A DNA stretch of 7,113 nucleotides from contig QHTX01000126.1 in NCBI GenBank assembly GCA_003220975.1, forward strand, positions 2,815 through 9,927. The letters are read 5' to 3'. Of the stretch, positions 4,839-7,113 are shown in pieces. The translations under genes and the position numbers were made by a program. This stretch comes from Gemmatimonadota bacterium. Lineage in GTDB: Bacteria > Gemmatimonadota > Gemmatimonadetes > Gemmatimonadales > GWC2-71-9. The first letter of the stretch is position 1. The number at the start of each line of letters is the position of its first letter. The notes below the pieces were generated by a model. That model was not told the origin of the DNA. It worked only from the letters and a program-made list of their open reading frames with translations, and ran no database searches.

Positions 4839-5858
4839 TTATCCCCCGCTCGCGCTCCCCGAGTTCCGGGCCAACCGGCAGATGCGCTCGCACAACTCCG
4901 GAAACTCGATCCCCGCAGCCCGGGCGGCCTGCGGGAGGAGGCTGGTGCGCGTCATGCCCGGGAGCGTGTTGGCCTCCAGACAAAAGATGTCGCCCTCGGG
5001 GCTCAACCGGAAGTCGACGCGTGAGTATCCGCCCAGCTTGAGCGCGCGGTGCGCCGTGAGCGCGAGCTCCTGGAGCTGGCGCGCGAGCGTCGTGTCGAGC
5101 GCGGCGGGAAAGATCTCCTCCGACATGCCCGGCGTGTACTTGCACTCGTAATCGAACAGCTCGTGCTTCGGAATGATCTCGCCAACCGGCAGCGGCACGT
5201 CGCCGAGGATCCCGACCGTCAGCTCCCGCCCGGGAATGAACTGCTCCGCCATCACCTCGTTGTCGTAGCGCCGCGCCAGCTCGACCGCGGCGTCCAGCCC
5301 CTTGGCGCTCTTCACGAACGTCATGCCCACCGAGGAGCCCATCTTGGACGGCTTCACGATCACGGGCCAGCCGAGCGCCGTGGTGACGTCCTCCGGGGCC
5401 ACGGGCGCCATGAACCAGGCGGGAACGGGGACGCCGGCGGCGCGGAACAACCGTTTGGAGAGGTCCTTGTCCATCGCCAAGGCGCTCGCGAGCGCGCCGC
5501 TGCCCGTGTACGGCACGCCGATCACGTCGAGCACCGCCTGCAGCACGCCGCCCTCGCCGCGCCCCGCGTGCAGGCACAGGAACAGCACCTCCGCGCCCTT
5601 CACGGGGGGGAGGGTGGCGAGGCCGTTGGAGAGCAGCTCGCGCTCGCGTTCGTCGAGCTCGGCCACGGCGGGCGGCTCGCGCCCCACGCTCCCGGTGAGG
5701 AGCCGTTGCTCGTCCGCCGGCGCGAGCACCCCGGTGACCGTGTCCACGACGTGAACCTTGTGTCCCCGGCCGCGCAACGCCTCGACGATTTGCGCCGCGC
5801 CGGCGAACGCCACCGTGCGCTCCGCCGTCGCCCCCCCCGTGAGCACGGTGACCCGCAT
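4839..5858 (-). CDS. ddl: D-alanine--D-alanine ligase
   Basis: Ddl is an ATP-grasp enzyme that joins two D-alanines for the peptidoglycan stem peptide. The product has 339 residues, slightly longer than E. coli DdlB. The N-terminal domain has LTGGATAER with Glu13, matching the catalytic Glu of DdlB. HAGRGEGGVLQ (97-107) corresponds to the family's HGxxGEDGxxQ box, with Glu102 kept but the following Asp replaced by Gly. PYTGSGALASALAMDK lies at 116-131 and the ATP-binding KPSKMGSSVG at 169-178. FDYECKYTPG (235-244) keeps the Lys-Tyr pair of D-Ala-D-Ala ligases. VDFR is at 281-284 and LEANTLPGMT at 294-303, with the metal-binding Glu295 and Asn297. The Tyr and omega-loop favour D-Ala over D-lactate (Van-type) specificity. 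The ATG at 5858 shares its A with the cbs stop (TGATG), indicating coupling. A run of eight G's falls in codons 7-10. Confidence 0.94.
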   Translation of the reverse strand: MRVTVLTGGATAERTVAFAGAAQIVEALRGRGHKVHVVDTVTGVLAPADEQRLLTGSVGREPPAVAELDERERELLSNGLATLPPVKGAEVLFLCLHAGRGEGGVLQAVLDVIGVPYTGSGALASALAMDKDLSKRLFRAAGVPVPAWFMAPVAPEDVTTALGWPVIVKPSKMGSSVGMTFVKSAKGLDAAVELARRYDNEVMAEQFIPGRELTVGILGDVPLPVGEIIPKHELFDYECKYTPGMSEEIFPAALDTTLARQLQELALTAHRALKLGGYSRVDFRLSPEGDIFCLEANTLPGMTRTSLLPQAARAAGIEFPELCERICRLARNSGSASGG

Positions 5859-7113
5859 CAGTGGATCCCGGCGAGCTGGTGGAACACGTCGTAGCGCGTC
5901 ACGATCCCCGCGATCTTCCCGTCGCGCCGTACCAGCGCGGCGGGCGTCTCGCGCGACAGCAGCGCCGTGAGCCGCTCTACGGGAAGGTCCGCGTCCACCA
6001 CCGGGAACGGCGGGTCCATCACGTCGCCGACGGGCGTGTCGAGCGTTGCGGGCGCTTCCAGCGCCCGCCCCATCAGCACCTGCTCCGCCACCGCGCCGAC
6101 ACCGTCGCCGCCGTCCAGTACGGGCAGCTGCGACACGTTGTACGTGCTCATCAGGTTCAGCGCCTGGCGCACCGTAGCCGTGGGCGCCACAGAGATGAGC
6201 GGCGGGGCGCCCGAGTTCTTCGCGTCGAGCAGGCGCGCGACGGCGATGCGCTCGACTTCGAGGATCTGGTTCTCCCGGAGCCACTCGTCGTTGTAGACCT
6301 TGGAGAGGTAGCGCTCGCCCGTGTCGCACAGGACCGTCACCACGAGCGCCTCCGGGTCGTTCACCCGCCGCGCCACCTCTAGCGCGGCGACGAGGTTCAC
6401 GCCGGTCGAGCCCCCGGCGAACAGGGCCTCTTCCTTGGCGAGCCGCCGGACCAGCAGAATCGCGTCCTTGTCTGACACGGTGATCCACTCGTCGATCACG
6501 TCCCAGTGGAGCGAGGTCGGGATCTTGTCGCCCCCGATCCCTTCCACCTTGTAGGGATGCCCCTCGGTCTTCTGGCGGGTCCGGGCGTAGTCCGAGTAGA
6601 TCGAGCCGACCGGATCGCCCGCGATCACGCGCACCCGCGGGTTCTGCTCCTTCAAGTAGCGGCCCGCCCCGCTCACGGTACCGCCCGTGCCGGGCGCGCA
6701 CACGAAGTGCGTGATCTTCCCGTCCGTCTGTTGCCAGATTTCCGGGCCGGTCGTGCGGTAGTGGACTTCCGGGTTGACCGGGTTGTAATGCTGGTCAGCG
6801 AAGATCGCGTTGGAGTGGGCCGCGGCGATGGCGCGACCCTTCACGATGTAGCTCTCGGGGTGGTCGGGCGGCACCGCGCTGGGGGTGATGATCACTTCGG
6901 CGCCGAGCGCCCGTAGCAACCGCGCCTTCTCCTGCGACATCTTGTCCGGCATAGTGAAGACGCAGCGGTAGCCCTTCACCGCTGCGGCGAGCGCGAGCCC
7001 CACCCCGGTGTTCCCCGACGTGGCCTCCACGATCAGGCCGCCCGGCTTGAGCCGGCCCTCCCGCTCCGCCGCCTCGATCATCGCGAGACCGATCCGGTCC
7101 TTCACCGAGCCGC
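5858..7113 (-). CDS. cbs: Cystathionine beta-synthase with C-terminal CBS pair, 5' end outside window
   Basis: This is a fold-type II PLP enzyme that condenses serine (or an activated serine) with homocysteine to cystathionine in reverse transsulfuration. The window begins at GSVKDRIG, and its Lys (codon 7102-7100) is the PLP Schiff-base residue, so about 40 N-terminal residues are missing. Downstream come TSGNTGVGLA (substrate/PLP loop), GTGGTVSGAG (phosphate cup), EGIGGDKIPTSL, typical of CBS rather than plain cysteine synthase, and LCDTGERYLSK, whose Thr sits where the PLP-ring Ser/Thr contact is expected. The last 125 residues form two CBS motifs, SVAPTATVRQALNLMSTYNVSQLPVLD and VGDVMDPP through GKIAGIVTRYDVF, which usually bind adenosyl ligands and may regulate activity. 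Any N-terminal heme motif cannot be judged. A CBS-domain O-acetylserine or phosphoserine sulfhydrylase is the main alternative. It is followed without a gap by ddl. Confidence 0.9.
   Translation of the reverse strand, partial: GSVKDRIGLAMIEAAEREGRLKPGGLIVEATSGNTGVGLALAAAVKGYRCVFTMPDKMSQEKARLLRALGAEVIITPSAVPPDHPESYIVKGRAIAAAHSNAIFADQHYNPVNPEVHYRTTGPEIWQQTDGKITHFVCAPGTGGTVSGAGRYLKEQNPRVRVIAGDPVGSIYSDYARTRQKTEGHPYKVEGIGGDKIPTSLHWDVIDEWITVSDKDAILLVRRLAKEEALFAGGSTGVNLVAALEVARRVNDPEALVVTVLCDTGERYLSKVYNDEWLRENQILEVERIAVARLLDAKNSGAPPLISVAPTATVRQALNLMSTYNVSQLPVLDGGDGVGAVAEQVLMGRALEAPATLDTPVGDVMDPPFPVVDADLPVERLTALLSRETPAALVRRDGKIAGIVTRYDVFHQLAGIH

Noticed and set aside
3826..5151. Long plus-strand open frame of 441 codons across the rhomboid and neighbours
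   Set aside because: It is a GC-driven shadow. It covers the stop/start junctions of real genes and is dominated by Arg, Gln, His and Glu with no recognisable domain.
4006..5577. Extending the rhomboid upstream to 523 residues
   Set aside because: The extension is a shadow of ddl, and the rhomboid fold starts right after the ATG at 4830.
4839..5858. Van-type D-Ala-D-Lac ligase (glycopeptide resistance)
   Set aside because: The Lys-Tyr pair in FDYECKY and the omega-loop follow the D-Ala-D-Ala type, and no vanH- or vanX-like gene is adjacent.
4839..6701. Extending ddl upstream to a 620-codon protein
   Set aside because: The extra residues lie wholly inside cbs in another frame and are Arg/Gly-rich. 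MRVTVLTGGATAER at 5858 is a standard Ddl N-terminus.
1..7113. tRNA, rRNA, CRISPR array, insertion sequence or att sites
   Set aside because: I saw no cloverleaf, rRNA core, regularly spaced repeats, transposase motif or terminal inverted repeats on either strand.

Overview
The window is GC-rich, densely coding bacterial DNA. Every supported gene lies on the minus strand, so the reading order runs from high to low coordinates. The best guess at the source is an environmental Gemmatimonadota-like bacterium. The reasons are the very high GC, a TPR plus GWxTD-type protein, a rhomboid with a C-terminal tail typical of such phyla, and TTG/GTG starts. Acidobacteriota or Rokubacteria-like lineages cannot be excluded from this sequence alone.

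From 7113 down to 709 there are six closely packed genes. They are a pyridoxal-phosphate cystathionine beta-synthase with two C-terminal CBS motifs (5' end outside the window), D-alanine--D-alanine ligase, a six-TM rhomboid protease, a TPR/GWxTD protein, a DUF2268-like HExxH metallopeptidase and a 66-residue hypothetical protein. Three junctions overlap or nearly touch: TGATG for cbs/ddl, an 8-bp gap for ddl/rhomboid, and GTGA for metallopeptidase/small ORF. The metallopeptidase follows the GWxTD gene after 7 bp. The only sizeable gap inside this run is a 36-bp, extremely G-rich spacer in front of the GWxTD gene. The layout looks like one operon that joins sulfur amino-acid and peptidoglycan-precursor enzymes to an envelope/proteolysis set of unknown purpose.

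From 708 to 513 is the only real intergenic region (196 bp). It holds a candidate promoter with a perfect TTGACA, two pairs of direct repeats, several short inverted repeats and a strong Shine-Dalgarno. No convincing intrinsic terminator was seen.

From 512 to the left edge is fae, the formaldehyde-activating enzyme, essentially complete except for its last residue(s) and stop. It joins formaldehyde to tetrahydromethanopterin, so the host is predicted to run a methanopterin-dependent C1 oxidation pathway. No other C1 gene is in the window, and fae appears to be transcribed from its own regulated promoter.

No tRNA, rRNA, CRISPR array, insertion sequence or phage gene was recognised. The points most worth a second look are the fae control region, the G-tract spacer, and the rhomboid / GWxTD / metallopeptidase / small-protein cluster.
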